NCBI GenBank assembly: GCA_022826965.1
Contig: JAJDTU010000005.1
Coordinates: 1 to 64,000 of the forward strand
From: Dehalococcoidia bacterium
GTDB taxonomy: Bacteria > Chloroflexota > Dehalococcoidia > Bin125
Direction: 5' to 3'
Length of the DNA stretch: 64,000 nucleotides
The translations under genes were made by a program, and so were the position numbers. The notes under the pieces are model-generated. The model was not told the origin of the DNA. It saw nothing but the letters and a program-made list of their open reading frames with translations, and did not search any database. Of this stretch, positions 24,240-33,523 are shown one piece after another (within the stretch, counting starts at the first letter, position 1; every line of letters begins with the position of its first letter).

Positions 24240-25075
24240 CCGTCGCCGAACCCAAGCTGCCGTTCGAGGAACGGCCCGACCGGCCGAATCCCCTGGGGCA
24301 TGAAGTCCCAGTGACCGCACGGCAGCCAGACCAACTCCCGAGGCTCCGAGAGCTGGTCGAAGAATCGCTGGGTAGCCTCGGGCGTGATCAGGTCGTCGCG
24401 CTCACCCGCCACCACCTGGATCGCCCGACCAGCCATCATCGGAGCGTAGATACCCGGATCGGTCAGCCGGTTCGCCAGTGCGCCCGCGCTCCCGCCCCTT
24501 CCTGAGAGCGTGCTGGCGCCGGAGATGCAGAACGACGCCGCCTTCACGCGCTCGTCCAGTCCCACGAACGGCGCGCCGCGCATCCCGCCCATTGAGAAGC
24601 CGACGAAGCCGACCCGTTCGGCGTCCACCTCCGGTCGCTCCGACAGGTAATCGAGCACGCGCATCCAGTCGACCACCGTCTGTATGGACTGATCCAGCCG
24701 TCGCATCGGCCACTTCTGGAAGTCCTCCATGCCGACCGGCCGCTTCGCTCGCTCGCCATGACCGGCCTGGTCGATCGTGGCGCAGATCGCGCCTCGACCA
24801 ACCCACTGTTCGGCCGGCCAGAGCACGTAGTCACTCGACTTGTCCAATGTGCCCGGATGACCAACGAGGACTAATGGCCGGGGACCCTCAGCGTCAGCCG
24901 GCTGGAGCAGCAAACCCGACACCCGCTCCTCGTATCGCGACGTGATCTCGAACCGCTCGACCTGCATCCCTCCGCCCTCGCCCGCCGGCGCCGTGTCTGC
25001 GTTGAACGGGAAGTCCCGGTCGTAGCCAAACGCGAGTTCTCGCAGCAAATCCAGCCCGTCCGATTCATCACTCAT
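24236..25075 (-). CDS. Alpha/beta hydrolase (dienelactone hydrolase-like)
   Basis: Serine hydrolase of 279 residues. A beta-rich N-terminal part (ITSRYEERVSGLLLQPAD) leads into the alpha/beta core with LVLVGHPGTLDKS (oxyanion region), the nucleophile elbow GFSMGG, an acid in AGERDDLI and the catalytic His in LPCGHWDF. The build is that of DLH or acetyl-xylan-esterase-like enzymes. Its start overlaps the end of the large permease gene by eight bases, so it is probably the last gene of the ABC operon. Substrate unknown. Confidence 0.85.
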   Translation of the reverse strand: MSDESDGLDLLRELAFGYDRDFPFNADTAPAGEGGGMQVERFEITSRYEERVSGLLLQPADAEGPRPLVLVGHPGTLDKSSDYVLWPAEQWVGRGAICATIDQAGHGERAKRPVGMEDFQKWPMRRLDQSIQTVVDWMRVLDYLSERPEVDAERVGFVGFSMGGMRGAPFVGLDERVKAASFCISGASTLSGRGGSAGALANRLTDPGIYAPMMAGRAIQVVAGERDDLITPEATQRFFDQLSEPRELVWLPCGHWDFMPQGIRPVGPFLERQLGFGDG

Positions 25076-28000
25076 ATCTCAACGCCTCCGCAATCGTGGT
25101 CCGAGCCGCCTGTCTTGCAGGGAAGTATGTCAGCACCAGCGAGGCCAGAAACGCGCCAATCAGCATCGGCAGGATCGTGCCCAACGGCACATACATCGAG
25201 ATTTCGCCAAAGGTCCCCTCGGCGAACAGCCGCCAGGCGAGCCCAAGCGCCAGCGCCGTTCCAAGCCCGAGCCCCAGCAGCGCAATGAATCCCATCTCCA
25301 ATAGCAGTTCAAAACCGACCAGCCGCGACTGGAAGCCGATCGCTCGCAGAACGCCGATCTGTTGCCGCCGCTCAACGACCGCCCGCAGGGCGATCACTCC
25401 GAGCGCGGCGAGTCCCGCCACCAGTCCGATGCCGATGAAACCCTGGAACAGCGCCAGAATTGATGACTGCGTGCTCTGTTGGCGCTGCAGCTCGCCCTGG
25501 ATGTCGACCGCGAAGATGCGGAGCTCGCGCTCGATGCCCTGCGCAACATCGAGCGTGTCGGCGCCATCCCGGGTCGAGATGTAGTGGCGAGTCGTCTCAG
25601 CTTCGCCGATCACCTGGAGCGCAACCGATTCCGGCAGCAGCAGGGTCGGCAAGCCGCCCTCTTCGCCATCCAGATCGACGAACGCGCCGCTGATTCGCTC
25701 AAGAATGGCGATCACTTCCACCTGTCTGGCGTTCTCGCCCAGGCCCACTTCGACGACGATGCGCGGCAACAGCGTCGCCTCGTCCGTAACGCTGTCCGGG
25801 ACGGACCAAGGGTCGAGATCGGTCTCAACGAAGCCGAACGCGCCGTCGATGGCATCGACGGTCGCCACGGCAACCATCTCCCCATTGCGCAACGCCGACC
25901 AGACGGCCCGCTCGTCCTCATAGCGATACGAGATGGCCTGTAGCTTCACTTCTTGACCGTCAACGAAATCCTGGTTGATGCCGCCGATCACGACGGCGTC
26001 GCGGTCATCGATGTCGACTTCAGACAAGTCGCTCTCGACCAGGCGGATGTTGCCGTCACTATCCACAATGTGCCGTTCCTCCACGGCATCCCAACGCTCG
26101 CTGAGCACAGTGATCGCCCGGGTGCCTCGCTCGGGCCCGGCTTCGATCCGGCCGGCGTCCTCGATGTCGTCGAGCACTGCATCCGCACCGGCGTCCGCCA
26201 GTCCTGCGCGAATGTCGGAGATGGCGTTGACATCGGTGTTAAACGCGAGCACCTCAAATCCGCCGGCCGTGTCGCTGCCGGTGAACGCCTGACTGAATGA
26301 CGCATTGATCGTGCTGAAATTGACGAGTGCAAATGTGATCAACGCGATCATCGCGATCGTCATGCCCGTCCGGTATCGGGCCGCCGCCGGATAGGCGGCG
26401 GCCGTGCGAATCACCGGCGCCAGCCGGCCGATGCCGCCCACGGCCCGTCGAACCCCTTCTACGATCAGGTCCAGGTTGAACACCAGCAGCAGTGTGCCCG
26501 CTGCCGTGAGCATCGTCCCGGCAAGCACGAACAGTTCCGGTCCGCCATTGAGATTGTTGTCGAAGAACCCCTCATGCCAGTCGTTGGGGATGAACCAGAG
26601 GAACATCACGAACCCGGCCCCGACGGTGTAGAGCAGCCGCTGATTGATCCGCCGGCCGCCAAGCCGGAGCTTGTTCAGACCCATCACGATGCCCAGCGGG
26701 GTCAGCGATACGCCGGTCATGTAGAGGAAGAAGCTCTCTTGCCCCAGACCCAGGTCGAGCACGTAAAGTCCGCCAATGAGGAACAGCACCCACCACTGCG
26801 GATTCCAGCGCAAGACGCGCCAGCCAAACAACACCACCCACGGGATCAGCCTCCGAGCCGAGCGGCTGCCCATCAGGTTCAGCACCAATGCGATCGGCGC
26901 TCCCAGCACCAGAGTCAACGGCGTGGTGAGCAACAGAACCAGGCCAATCGCCGTCGTGAACACGCCCAGGATGTTCCTCGCCACTCGCCATGGAGTCAGC
27001 GGGAACGTCTCCTCGTACTGAGCTTCGGGTATGTCGCGAATCGCGGCAACGATGTTCAGCCGTGAAGCCCGGAAGCTCGAGAAGACGACCGTGATGAACG
27101 TGATCACGATCCCGATGCAGGCAGAGATCACCAGGCTCTTGATCGTGACCGTCCAGGTGAACTGGAAGCCGAAGCTCTCAAAGCCCTGGTTCAGCGCCGC
27201 AATCAAGCCGATCGCAAACAGCAGTCCCAGCACGACGCCGACCACCGCAGCGCCCATGTTGTAGACCATGCCCTCGGAGATGAACATTTGGATCAGGTCA
27301 TTGCGCTGCATGCCGACGGCGCGCGCGATACCCATCTCGGGCTTCCGCTCTTCGGCCAGCATCGCGAAGATCAGGAAGATCAGCAGGATGCCCGCGGCCA
27401 CTGAGAACGAACCCATGAACAGGAACAGAGAGGTGAAGACACTGGCGATCAGTTCGGCGTCTGCCAAGCTGTCTGCCTTGACGGCGTCGCTGGCAAACCG
27501 CGACAGCCCGTTGCTCAGGTACAGTTGCGGATTCTGGCGCTCAAGTCCTCTAATCGCGGCTTCGAGGTCGCGATCGAGCGCGTCCGAGAACTCGATCGGC
27601 GCTTCCACACCGCCCGCTCCGCTCACCAGGATCGAGTCCCAGTGGTCGGGCGCTGACAGTCGTGGGCCCAACAGGTTCTGATAGGCGTCGAGCGGCAACA
27701 GCCCGCCTGATCCACCCGCTTCGAGGTTGCCGGTCAGGACGGCGTCGCGGCCGATGGCGGCGACGGTGAACTCTCGAGCGGCGCCCAGCACGTACAGCCG
27801 AATCTGGTCGCCGGGTTCCGCATCCAACTCGAGAGCGGCGCGCTCGTTAATCACGATCTCGTTGGCGCCGACCTCGCTCAGGCGAAGCAGGTCGCCGTCC
27901 TCGTCGCGGACGGCGTCAAGACGGTCGACGGTCTGCGGGTCAACGCCGACCAGGAAGAACTGAGGCTCAATCTGTCCAGCCTCGGGATGTTCGATTGGCA

Positions 28001-28415
28001 CCAGATCGAACCGCGAGCCGAAGATCGCATCAATCCGATCGTCGCTTTCAAAGTGAGTCTGTAGATCGAGGAGCACCTGGTTCGGGATCCCGCTTCCAGT
28101 CTCCGAGGACTCGTCGGTCTCCTCTTCCGTGATGAAATGGTCGATCCGTTCCAGACTGTCAAGCGCCAGGTTGCGCACGCTGACGGCAAGCGAGTCACCC
28201 GTCGAAAACGCGATTGTGACGATGATCGTCGCCAGTGTCAGCCCCATCGTCACCAACACGGTCTGCGCTCGGCGGCGAGGAATGTTGCGCAGCCCCATGC
28301 GCACCAGGATTGGGCGCTTGAAGAAGATGAAGGCGATCACGGCGGCCGCCACGCCGGCAATGGCGACGACAATCCACATCAGCCGGATCGTGGGTAGGCC
28401 AAACAGTTCTTCCAT
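25068..28415 (-). CDS. Large FtsX/LolC-type ABC transporter permease
   Basis: Permease of 1115 residues, more than twice the usual MacB length. It appears to hold two FtsX units. The first has a membrane helix at about 12-32, an extracytoplasmic domain of about 250 residues and a helix bundle near 330-470. A middle membrane region follows (about 490-680), then a second extracytoplasmic domain (about 700-980) and a C-terminal helix bundle (GLVAGLAALGVIALRAVVERRQQIGVLRAIGFQ). The FtsX signature 'ERKPEMGIARAVGM' in the first unit is matched by 'ERRQQIGVLRAIGF' in the second. Such mechanotransmission or lipoprotein-export permeases work with the ATPase encoded next. Confidence 0.9.
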   Translation of the reverse strand: MEELFGLPTIRLMWIVVAIAGVAAAVIAFIFFKRPILVRMGLRNIPRRRAQTVLVTMGLTLATIIVTIAFSTGDSLAVSVRNLALDSLERIDHFITEEETDESSETGSGIPNQVLLDLQTHFESDDRIDAIFGSRFDLVPIEHPEAGQIEPQFFLVGVDPQTVDRLDAVRDEDGDLLRLSEVGANEIVINERAALELDAEPGDQIRLYVLGAAREFTVAAIGRDAVLTGNLEAGGSGGLLPLDAYQNLLGPRLSAPDHWDSILVSGAGGVEAPIEFSDALDRDLEAAIRGLERQNPQLYLSNGLSRFASDAVKADSLADAELIASVFTSLFLFMGSFSVAAGILLIFLIFAMLAEERKPEMGIARAVGMQRNDLIQMFISEGMVYNMGAAVVGVVLGLLFAIGLIAALNQGFESFGFQFTWTVTIKSLVISACIGIVITFITVVFSSFRASRLNIVAAIRDIPEAQYEETFPLTPWRVARNILGVFTTAIGLVLLLTTPLTLVLGAPIALVLNLMGSRSARRLIPWVVLFGWRVLRWNPQWWVLFLIGGLYVLDLGLGQESFFLYMTGVSLTPLGIVMGLNKLRLGGRRINQRLLYTVGAGFVMFLWFIPNDWHEGFFDNNLNGGPELFVLAGTMLTAAGTLLLVFNLDLIVEGVRRAVGGIGRLAPVIRTAAAYPAAARYRTGMTIAMIALITFALVNFSTINASFSQAFTGSDTAGGFEVLAFNTDVNAISDIRAGLADAGADAVLDDIEDAGRIEAGPERGTRAITVLSERWDAVEERHIVDSDGNIRLVESDLSEVDIDDRDAVVIGGINQDFVDGQEVKLQAISYRYEDERAVWSALRNGEMVAVATVDAIDGAFGFVETDLDPWSVPDSVTDEATLLPRIVVEVGLGENARQVEVIAILERISGAFVDLDGEEGGLPTLLLPESVALQVIGEAETTRHYISTRDGADTLDVAQGIERELRIFAVDIQGELQRQQSTQSSILALFQGFIGIGLVAGLAALGVIALRAVVERRQQIGVLRAIGFQSRLVGFELLLEMGFIALLGLGLGTALALGLAWRLFAEGTFGEISMYVPLGTILPMLIGAFLASLVLTYFPARQAARTTIAEALRYE

Positions 28416-28465
28416 GTTGTCCTTGCCTCAGCCTTCAGACCACACAGCCGCTCGCGATCCGTCGA

Positions 28466-29239
28466 CTAGCTGCCGAGCTCGCGGTGCACCGTCTCCCCTT
28501 CGATCAACCCGTCTCGCATGTGAATCGTGCGATTCGCCCGCCGCCCGATGTTCTCGTCGTGGGTAACGATCACGAACGTCTGCTGATTGCGCTGATTCAG
28601 GTCTTCCAGCAGTTCCATGATCTGGTTGGCATTGGTCGAATCCAGATCGCCGGTCGGCTCATCGCCCCACACGATCGCCGGGTCATTGACCAGCGCGCGC
28701 GCAATCGTGACGCGCTGCCGCTGGCCCCCCGAAAGCTGAGCCGGTCGGTGCGCCGCCCAATCGGCCAGTCCGACGTTCTCCAACGCAGCCATCGCCCGCT
28801 CCCGTGACTCGCGTTGTCCCACCCCGCCAAGCAACAGCGGGAGCTCAACGTTCTCAACCGACGAAAGCACCGGAAGCAGGTTGTAGAACTGGAAGACGAA
28901 GCCCATCCGACGTGCCCGGTGATCGGTGCGCTCGTTGTCGGGCATGTCGTGAATGCTGCGGCCCTCGACGAAAATCTCGCCGCGCTCGATTGTCTCCAGC
29001 CCCGACAGGCAGTTGAGCAGCGTGGTTTTGCCGCAGCCCGACGGTCCCATGATCGTGACCATCTCGCCGCGCGCAACCGAGAGCGTCACCCGGCGCAGCG
29101 CGTGAACCGGTTCGCCCGCACCCGCATACGTCTTGTGTACGTCCCTGGCCGCGATGATCGCCTGGCCGCTGACCTCAGCCGCGACGCCCTTCTGCGGCGC
29201 GGCCTCGATATCGATGCCAATCGGACGGTTGCTCATCAT
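28466..29239 (-). CDS. ABC transporter ATP-binding protein (LolD/MacB-type)
   Basis: Nucleotide-binding subunit of 257 residues. Walker A is GPSGCGKTT (65-73), the signature LSGGQRQR, Walker [13 protein letters not shown], and the switch His lies in VIVTHDENI. The sequence [20 protein letters not shown] is typical of the LolD/MacB/FtsE branch that partners FtsX-type permeases. The permease gene starts 50 bases downstream on the same strand, so these form one exporter. The N-terminal 30 residues before the fold are unusual and polar. Confidence 0.93.
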   Translation of the reverse strand: MMSNRPIGIDIEAAPQKGVAAEVSGQAIIAARDVHKTYAGAGEPVHALRRVTLSVARGEMVTIMGPSGCGKTTLLNCLSGLETIERGEIFVEGRSIHDMPDNERTDHRARRMGFVFQFYNLLPVLSSVENVELPLLLGGVGQRESRERAMAALENVGLADWAAHRPAQLSGGQRQRVTIARALVNDPAIVWGDEPTGDLDSTNANQIMELLEDLNQRNQQTFVIVTHDENIGRRANRTIHMRDGLIEGETVHRELGS

Positions 29240-29401
29240 CGCCTCCAGCTTCGGCGGGTCGGTTCAGACGCGGCGCGGTTCCGACTCAGCCTATCCCGCC
29301 TCGCTGTAAGCTGAGCGTTCATTCCGGCCCAGTTTCGGGTCCGGGTCAAGACGCGAACCAACTGCGTACGAGCCGCTTACGCGGCCACAGGAGAATCGCC
29401 A

Positions 29402-29695
29402 ATGGCCGATGCCGCTGACCTCTTGCAGGTCGCCGATCAGTTCGCCCAGGACTTGGTCGCCAACAACATCGCCGCTCTGATGCCGATGTTCACGCCCGTC
29501 GGAATTGGACAGGCAATGGCGCTCCAGGCCCAGCCGGACTCGGCCGAGGGCTCGGACGAATACGAGATCGCCGACCAGGGCGACCACCTGCTGCACATCA
29601 CCTTCCGCGGCGACGACGGCGAAGGCACCATCTACACCCAGTGGGTCGAAGTGGAAGGCCTCTGGAAAGTCGACGCCATCGGCCGCCTAGACTAA
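29402..29695 (+). CDS. Small NTF2/SnoaL-like hypothetical protein
   Basis: Protein of 97 residues. The N-terminal helices (DLLQVADQFAQDLVANNIAALMPMFTPVG) and C-terminal beta strands (HLLHITFRGDDGEGTIYTQWVEVEGLWKVDAIGRLD) match a small cone-shaped NTF2-like fold, in which a W-K-V-D end strand is common. AGGAG precedes the ATG. It diverges from the ABC operon and converges on a hydratase gene. No catalytic residues stand out, and the fold is an inference. Confidence 0.65.
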   Translation: MADAADLLQVADQFAQDLVANNIAALMPMFTPVGIGQAMALQAQPDSAEGSDEYEIADQGDHLLHITFRGDDGEGTIYTQWVEVEGLWKVDAIGRLD

Positions 29696-29748
29696 CCCCC
29701 GCATCCCCTCTCCCGCGCTCCGCGTGGGAAGTTACCACCCGATCCCTT

Positions 29749-29771
29749 CTCCCCCCGCTCCGCGGGGGGAG
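29749..29771. terminator. Strong hairpin between convergent genes
   Basis: CTCCCCCCGC-TCC-GCGGGGGGAG forms a 10-bp perfect stem between genes ending at 29695 and 29798. A weaker relative (tcccgcg-ctc-cgcgtggga) precedes it at about 29711. It could end transcription from both sides, although no T-run follows. Confidence 0.55.
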
Positions 29772-29797
29772 ATGCCGCAGGCAGAGGGGGGCCTCCC

Positions 29798-30553
29798 CTA
29801 GGTCAAACTCAATCCCACATCGCCGATGCCGGGGAAGCGGATCGTCACTTCCTGACCGGCGAGCCCCGGGACGAAGACCGCAGCCGCACCCGTCGTAATC
29901 ACCTCGCCCGCCGACACGGTCATCCCGCGGTTGTTGATCTCGTTCACCGTCGCGACCAATATCTCTGTCGGATTCGGACGACCGTCGCGCCCCTCTGCCA
30001 CCGACTCACCGTCAATCAGGATCTCGCAGTCCAGCGCCACGAGTTCCTTCGACTGCCAGTCGTCGATTTCAGGACCGATGATCAGCGCCTGGTTTCCCAC
30101 ACCATCGGCGGCCATGCTCGGCATCCCCGCCCCGCCGTCAAAGCGGCTATTGGGCGCTTCGATCACGATGTACGCGTTCGATACCGCGCCGAGCACGTCG
30201 TCCTCGCTGTGGCCGCCGTCGCTCGGCGCAAAATCCCGACCCACGCGGAACGCGACCTCGGCCTCGAGGATGCAGCTCACGAACGTGTCGCCGGGGATCG
30301 AGGCCGGCGAATCCATCACCATCCCCTCGAAGAACGGCGCCAGCACCATGTCGCCATCGATCACCGCCGCTTTCCACGCAACAGCCGACGTCGGGTTCCG
30401 CGACCAGCGTTCCCAGTAGATTCGCCCGCCATCGGCCGCCGTCTCGGGGCGGCAGGACTCCGGAATCGCGGGCAACGGCAATCCGTTCGCGGTGGCCTCA
30501 TCGAGAAAATCTGCGGCTTCCTTCACCTGGGCGTCGGTCAGAGCGTCGGTCAT
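29798..30553 (-). CDS. 2-keto-4-pentenoate hydratase / FAH-family protein
   Basis: Protein of 251 residues in the MhpD-like branch of the fumarylacetoacetate hydrolase fold. Characteristic parts are AWKAAVIDGDM, a metal-binding-type segment SCILEAEVAFRVGRDF, IVIEAPNSRF, and the C-terminal PTEILVATVNEINNRGMTVSAGEVITTGAA. It would hydrate a 2-hydroxydienoate in a meta-cleavage pathway or decarboxylate a related acid. The divergent neighbour starts a thiolase-like/DUF35/SDR cluster, consistent with breakdown of a cyclic or branched acid. Confidence 0.85.
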   Translation of the reverse strand: MTDALTDAQVKEAADFLDEATANGLPLPAIPESCRPETAADGGRIYWERWSRNPTSAVAWKAAVIDGDMVLAPFFEGMVMDSPASIPGDTFVSCILEAEVAFRVGRDFAPSDGGHSEDDVLGAVSNAYIVIEAPNSRFDGGAGMPSMAADGVGNQALIIGPEIDDWQSKELVALDCEILIDGESVAEGRDGRPNPTEILVATVNEINNRGMTVSAGEVITTGAAAVFVPGLAGQEVTIRFPGIGDVGLSLT

Positions 30554-30702
30554 GTGTTGTTCCTGTCGGGCGGAGTTGCATCTCGTCTTGGCTCTCAGCA
30601 GGATAGGTCTACCTTCCTTGCCCCTGTCCTAGACTGCCCACGTTCCGCCCGATATTGACAGCAACGGCGGACTCGACGTGATGTCCTTGAGAGGAGCAGG
30701 CG

Positions 30703-31965
30703 GTGACGACCGACATTGACGCGACGGCAGGCAAGTATCTGCGCGACAAGTACGCCATCATCGGCGTCGGCGAGACGACCTACACCCGTGGTTCGGGCAT
30801 GACCACCCGCGCCCTCGGCACCTGGGCGATCAAGAACGCCATGGACGACGCCGGCATCCCTGCCTCCGAGATCGACGGCATGATGTCCTACTCCGGCAAC
30901 GACTCCACCGCGTCGCCGATGCTCGCCGGCGACCTCGGCATCAGGCTCAACTTCTACATGGACGTCCAGGGCGGCGGCTCATCTTCGGAGGCCTTAATCG
31001 GTCTGGCCATCGGTGCGATCGAAGCCGGCATGTGCGAGACCGTCGTCGTCTTCCGCTCCATGAACGGCTACTCCCAGGTACGCATCGGCGGCACCGGCGC
31101 CCGAGCCTCCGTGCCAGTCGGCGGCGACGCCCTGCACGCCGCCGCCTACGGCTGGTTCAGCGCCGGACAGAACTTCTCCCCGACCTTCATGCGCCACATG
31201 TACGACTACGGCACCACCCCCGAACAGGTCGCCATGGTCAAGGTGATCCACTCCGAGCACGCCTCCAACAACCCCAAGGCCTACTACAAGCAGCGCGTGA
31301 CCGTCGAGGACGTGGTCAACTCACGCATGATCTGCAAGCCCCTGCACCTGCTCGACTGCTGCGTCGAGACCGACAACGCCACTGCGCTGATCGTCACATC
31401 GGTCGACAAGGCCTACGACTACAAGCAGCTTCCCGCGCGAATCCTCGGTGTCGCCGGTCGCGTCTGCAAGCCGCGCATCGACATGCACTTCCAGCACGGA
31501 CCAATCTCGACCGTCGCCGGCTACTACATCAAGGACCTCATCTACCGCAACGCCGGCGTAGGCCCCGAAGACATCCAGTGCACCGGCGCCTACGACGCCT
31601 TCACCTTCACCTCGATGCTCCAGCTCGAGGACTACGGCTTCTGCAAGAAGGGCGAGGGCGGCGACTACGTCTCGTCGGGCATCATGCGCCTCGGCGGTGA
31701 ACGGCCGAACAACACATCCGGCGGCCACCTCTGCGAGGGCTACACGCACGGGATGAACATGATCATCGAGAACGTGCGCCAGCTCCGCGGCGAGGTCGAT
31801 TGCTACTGCCCGAAGGACGAGAACGACAAGCGCATCCACAGCTACAACTACGCCCCGCCTGAGGAGGGCGGCGGCTGCCGCCAGGTTCCCAACCTGGAGA
31901 TCACGCAGAACCTCGGCTGGGCGATGCCCGGTACCGGTTCCTCGCTGATCATGCGCAAGGGCTAG
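30703..31965 (+). CDS. Thiolase-like protein (lipid-transfer/SCPx-type, possible acyl-CoA retro-aldolase)
   Basis: Thiolase-fold protein of 420 residues with GTG start behind GAGGAG. The fold markers are YAIIGVGETTYTRGSG, GGGSSSEALIGLAIGAIEAG, GAYDAFTFTSMLQLEDYGF and SGGHLCEGYTHG. Where thiolases have the nucleophilic Cys, the loop reads GGGSSSEAL with Ser only. A DUF35 protein gene follows. This is the pairing seen in Ltp2-ChsH2 steroid side-chain aldolases, which also lack the thiolase Cys and use tyrosines. I therefore favour a C-C lyase over a classic thiolase, but this is inference. A paralogue lies at 58416-59606. Confidence 0.88.
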   Translation: MTTDIDATAGKYLRDKYAIIGVGETTYTRGSGMTTRALGTWAIKNAMDDAGIPASEIDGMMSYSGNDSTASPMLAGDLGIRLNFYMDVQGGGSSSEALIGLAIGAIEAGMCETVVVFRSMNGYSQVRIGGTGARASVPVGGDALHAAAYGWFSAGQNFSPTFMRHMYDYGTTPEQVAMVKVIHSEHASNNPKAYYKQRVTVEDVVNSRMICKPLHLLDCCVETDNATALIVTSVDKAYDYKQLPARILGVAGRVCKPRIDMHFQHGPISTVAGYYIKDLIYRNAGVGPEDIQCTGAYDAFTFTSMLQLEDYGFCKKGEGGDYVSSGIMRLGGERPNNTSGGHLCEGYTHGMNMIIENVRQLRGEVDCYCPKDENDKRIHSYNYAPPEEGGGCRQVPNLEITQNLGWAMPGTGSSLIMRKG

Positions 31966-32008
31966 AGCGGAACTCAGCAACGACGACGAAACCGAACAGG
32001 AGCCAACC

Positions 32009-32545
32009 ATGCCGCAGGGCGATTACCTGGGAATGACCCTCACCGTTCTCGACCTCGACCAGGAGAACCTGGCCTACTTCCAGCACTGCGCCGACCATGA
32101 CTTCCACCTGCAGCGCTGCGTCGACCCCGAGTGCGACCTGTTGCGCTACCCGCCGGGCACCGCCTGTCCGTGGTGCTCGAGCCGCGAGATGGTGTGGGTC
32201 CCCGTAGACGCCCGCGGCACGGTCCATTCCTATGGCGAGGTCCACCACGCCATCCAACCCGCCTTCCGCGAGCGCGCCCCATACATGATCCTGCTGGTCG
32301 AACTCGATACGCAGGCCGGCGAACCGACCGAGCACGAAGCCCTACGCGTGGCTGGCAATCTGGTCGACGCCGACGGCAACTTCGCCGGACCCGAGCTGGT
32401 CAAGCAGGTCGGCATCGGCTCGCGAATGCGCATGGTCTTCGCCGATGTCGCCGACGGCCTCTCGCTTCCGCAATGGACCCTCGATGAGGACGCCGAGCAA
32501 CCGGAGGCGCCCTGGCGCTACCCGCAAGAGGTCAACGGCGTCTAG
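32009..32545 (+). CDS. DUF35 OB-fold/zinc-ribbon protein, partner of the thiolase-like protein
   Basis: Protein of 178 residues. The N-terminal helix is followed by a rubredoxin-like zinc ribbon, RCVDPECDLLRYPPGTACPWC (four Cys, C-x4-C-x10-C-x2-C). An OB-fold (GTVHSYGEVHHAI...PYMILLVELD...) and a C-terminal segment complete the family pattern. DUF35 proteins bind CoA substrates and form complexes with thiolase-like enzymes encoded beside them. AGGAG precedes the ATG. The gap to the thiolase-like gene is 43 bases and an SDR gene follows after 15. Confidence 0.9.
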   Translation: MPQGDYLGMTLTVLDLDQENLAYFQHCADHDFHLQRCVDPECDLLRYPPGTACPWCSSREMVWVPVDARGTVHSYGEVHHAIQPAFRERAPYMILLVELDTQAGEPTEHEALRVAGNLVDADGNFAGPELVKQVGIGSRMRMVFADVADGLSLPQWTLDEDAEQPEAPWRYPQEVNGV

Positions 32546-32560
32546 AAACGGACCACGAGA

Positions 32561-33388
32561 ATGGCCGAGGCAGGATTCGCCCGCTTTCAGGGCAACGTCG
32601 CACTGGTCACCGGCGGCGCATCCGGCATGGGCGCCGAGGCGTCGATCCGCCTGGCGCGCGAAGGCGCAGCCGTTGCGGTGGTTGGACTCCCCGACGATCC
32701 TCGTGGCGCCGATGTCGTCAGGCAAATCACAGACGATGGCGGACAAGCCATCTACGTCGGCGCTGACGTCTCGAGCGAGGCCGATTGCGACGCCGCCGCC
32801 CAGGCGACCGTCGACGAATTCGGCCGCCTCGACCTCTGCATCGCCGCTGCCGGGATCTTGCACGCGCGCTACGTCTCCGGCGAAGTCTCCGAAGAAGACC
32901 TTGCGGCCGACCGAACCGCCGGACACATCATCAACAAACCGGTCGAGTTCTGGGAGAAGGTCCTCGCGGTCAATCTCACAGGCGTCATGCTCACCAATCG
33001 CGCCGTCGCCAGACGCATGATCGACCAGGGCGACGGCGGCGCAATCGTCAACATCTCCTCCGGAGCCGCCAAGATCCCGATGCCCGGCTCGGCCGAGTAC
33101 TCCGTCTCCAAGACCGGCGTCTGGATGCTGACCCGCTGTATCGCGCTCGAGCTCGCGCCGCACAACATCCGCGTCAACACGGTCGCGCCCGGCGTGATCG
33201 ATACCCCGATGGCGATGGGCCTCTCTCAGGATGAGGAACGCCGCGCCGCCTTCGAGCGCTTCGTCCCGCTGGGCCGTCTCGGCGAAGCCGAAGACATCGC
33301 CGAGGCGTCGCTGTTCCTGCTCAGCGACCACGCCAGTTACATCACCGGTCAGATCCTCCACCCCGACGGCGGCATCTTCACCGGCTAG
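32561..33388 (+). CDS. Short-chain dehydrogenase/reductase (copy 1)
   Basis: NAD(P)-dependent oxidoreductase of 275 residues. The cofactor motif is TGGASGMG, the catalytic set Asn in AVNLTGVML, Ser in NISSGAA and Tyr-x3-Lys in YSVSK. An insertion of about 20 residues between the NAAG-like AAAG region and the active-site helix (SEEDLAADRTAGHIINKPVEFW) is shared with the second copy at 38350-39189, as is the C-terminus ITGQILHPDGGIF. It probably oxidises or reduces a hydroxyacyl or keto intermediate of the thiolase-like/DUF35 pathway. Nucleotide identity with copy 2 is high in places. Confidence 0.92.
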   Translation: MAEAGFARFQGNVALVTGGASGMGAEASIRLAREGAAVAVVGLPDDPRGADVVRQITDDGGQAIYVGADVSSEADCDAAAQATVDEFGRLDLCIAAAGILHARYVSGEVSEEDLAADRTAGHIINKPVEFWEKVLAVNLTGVMLTNRAVARRMIDQGDGGAIVNISSGAAKIPMPGSAEYSVSKTGVWMLTRCIALELAPHNIRVNTVAPGVIDTPMAMGLSQDEERRAAFERFVPLGRLGEAEDIAEASLFLLSDHASYITGQILHPDGGIFTG

Positions 33389-33523
33389 TCGGACGTCCCA
33401 CCAATTTGACAGAACATGACACGACCCTGACCTCCCCCTTACCCTCTGGCCGTAGCGTCCGCTCCTGTGGATGAGCGTTTCTGCATCGTCTGAACTGAGG
33501 ATCGTTGAACCTGCGGAGCAGTC

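Noticed and set aside
30655-30660. TTGACA before the thiolase-like gene as a -35 box
   Set aside because: No acceptable -10 hexamer is found at 16-18 bases, so I did not call a promoter.
30703-31965. Ordinary acetyl-CoA acetyltransferase
   Set aside because: The nucleophilic Cys loop is GGGSSSEAL without Cys, and the gene is paired with DUF35, so a classical thiolase label would mislead.
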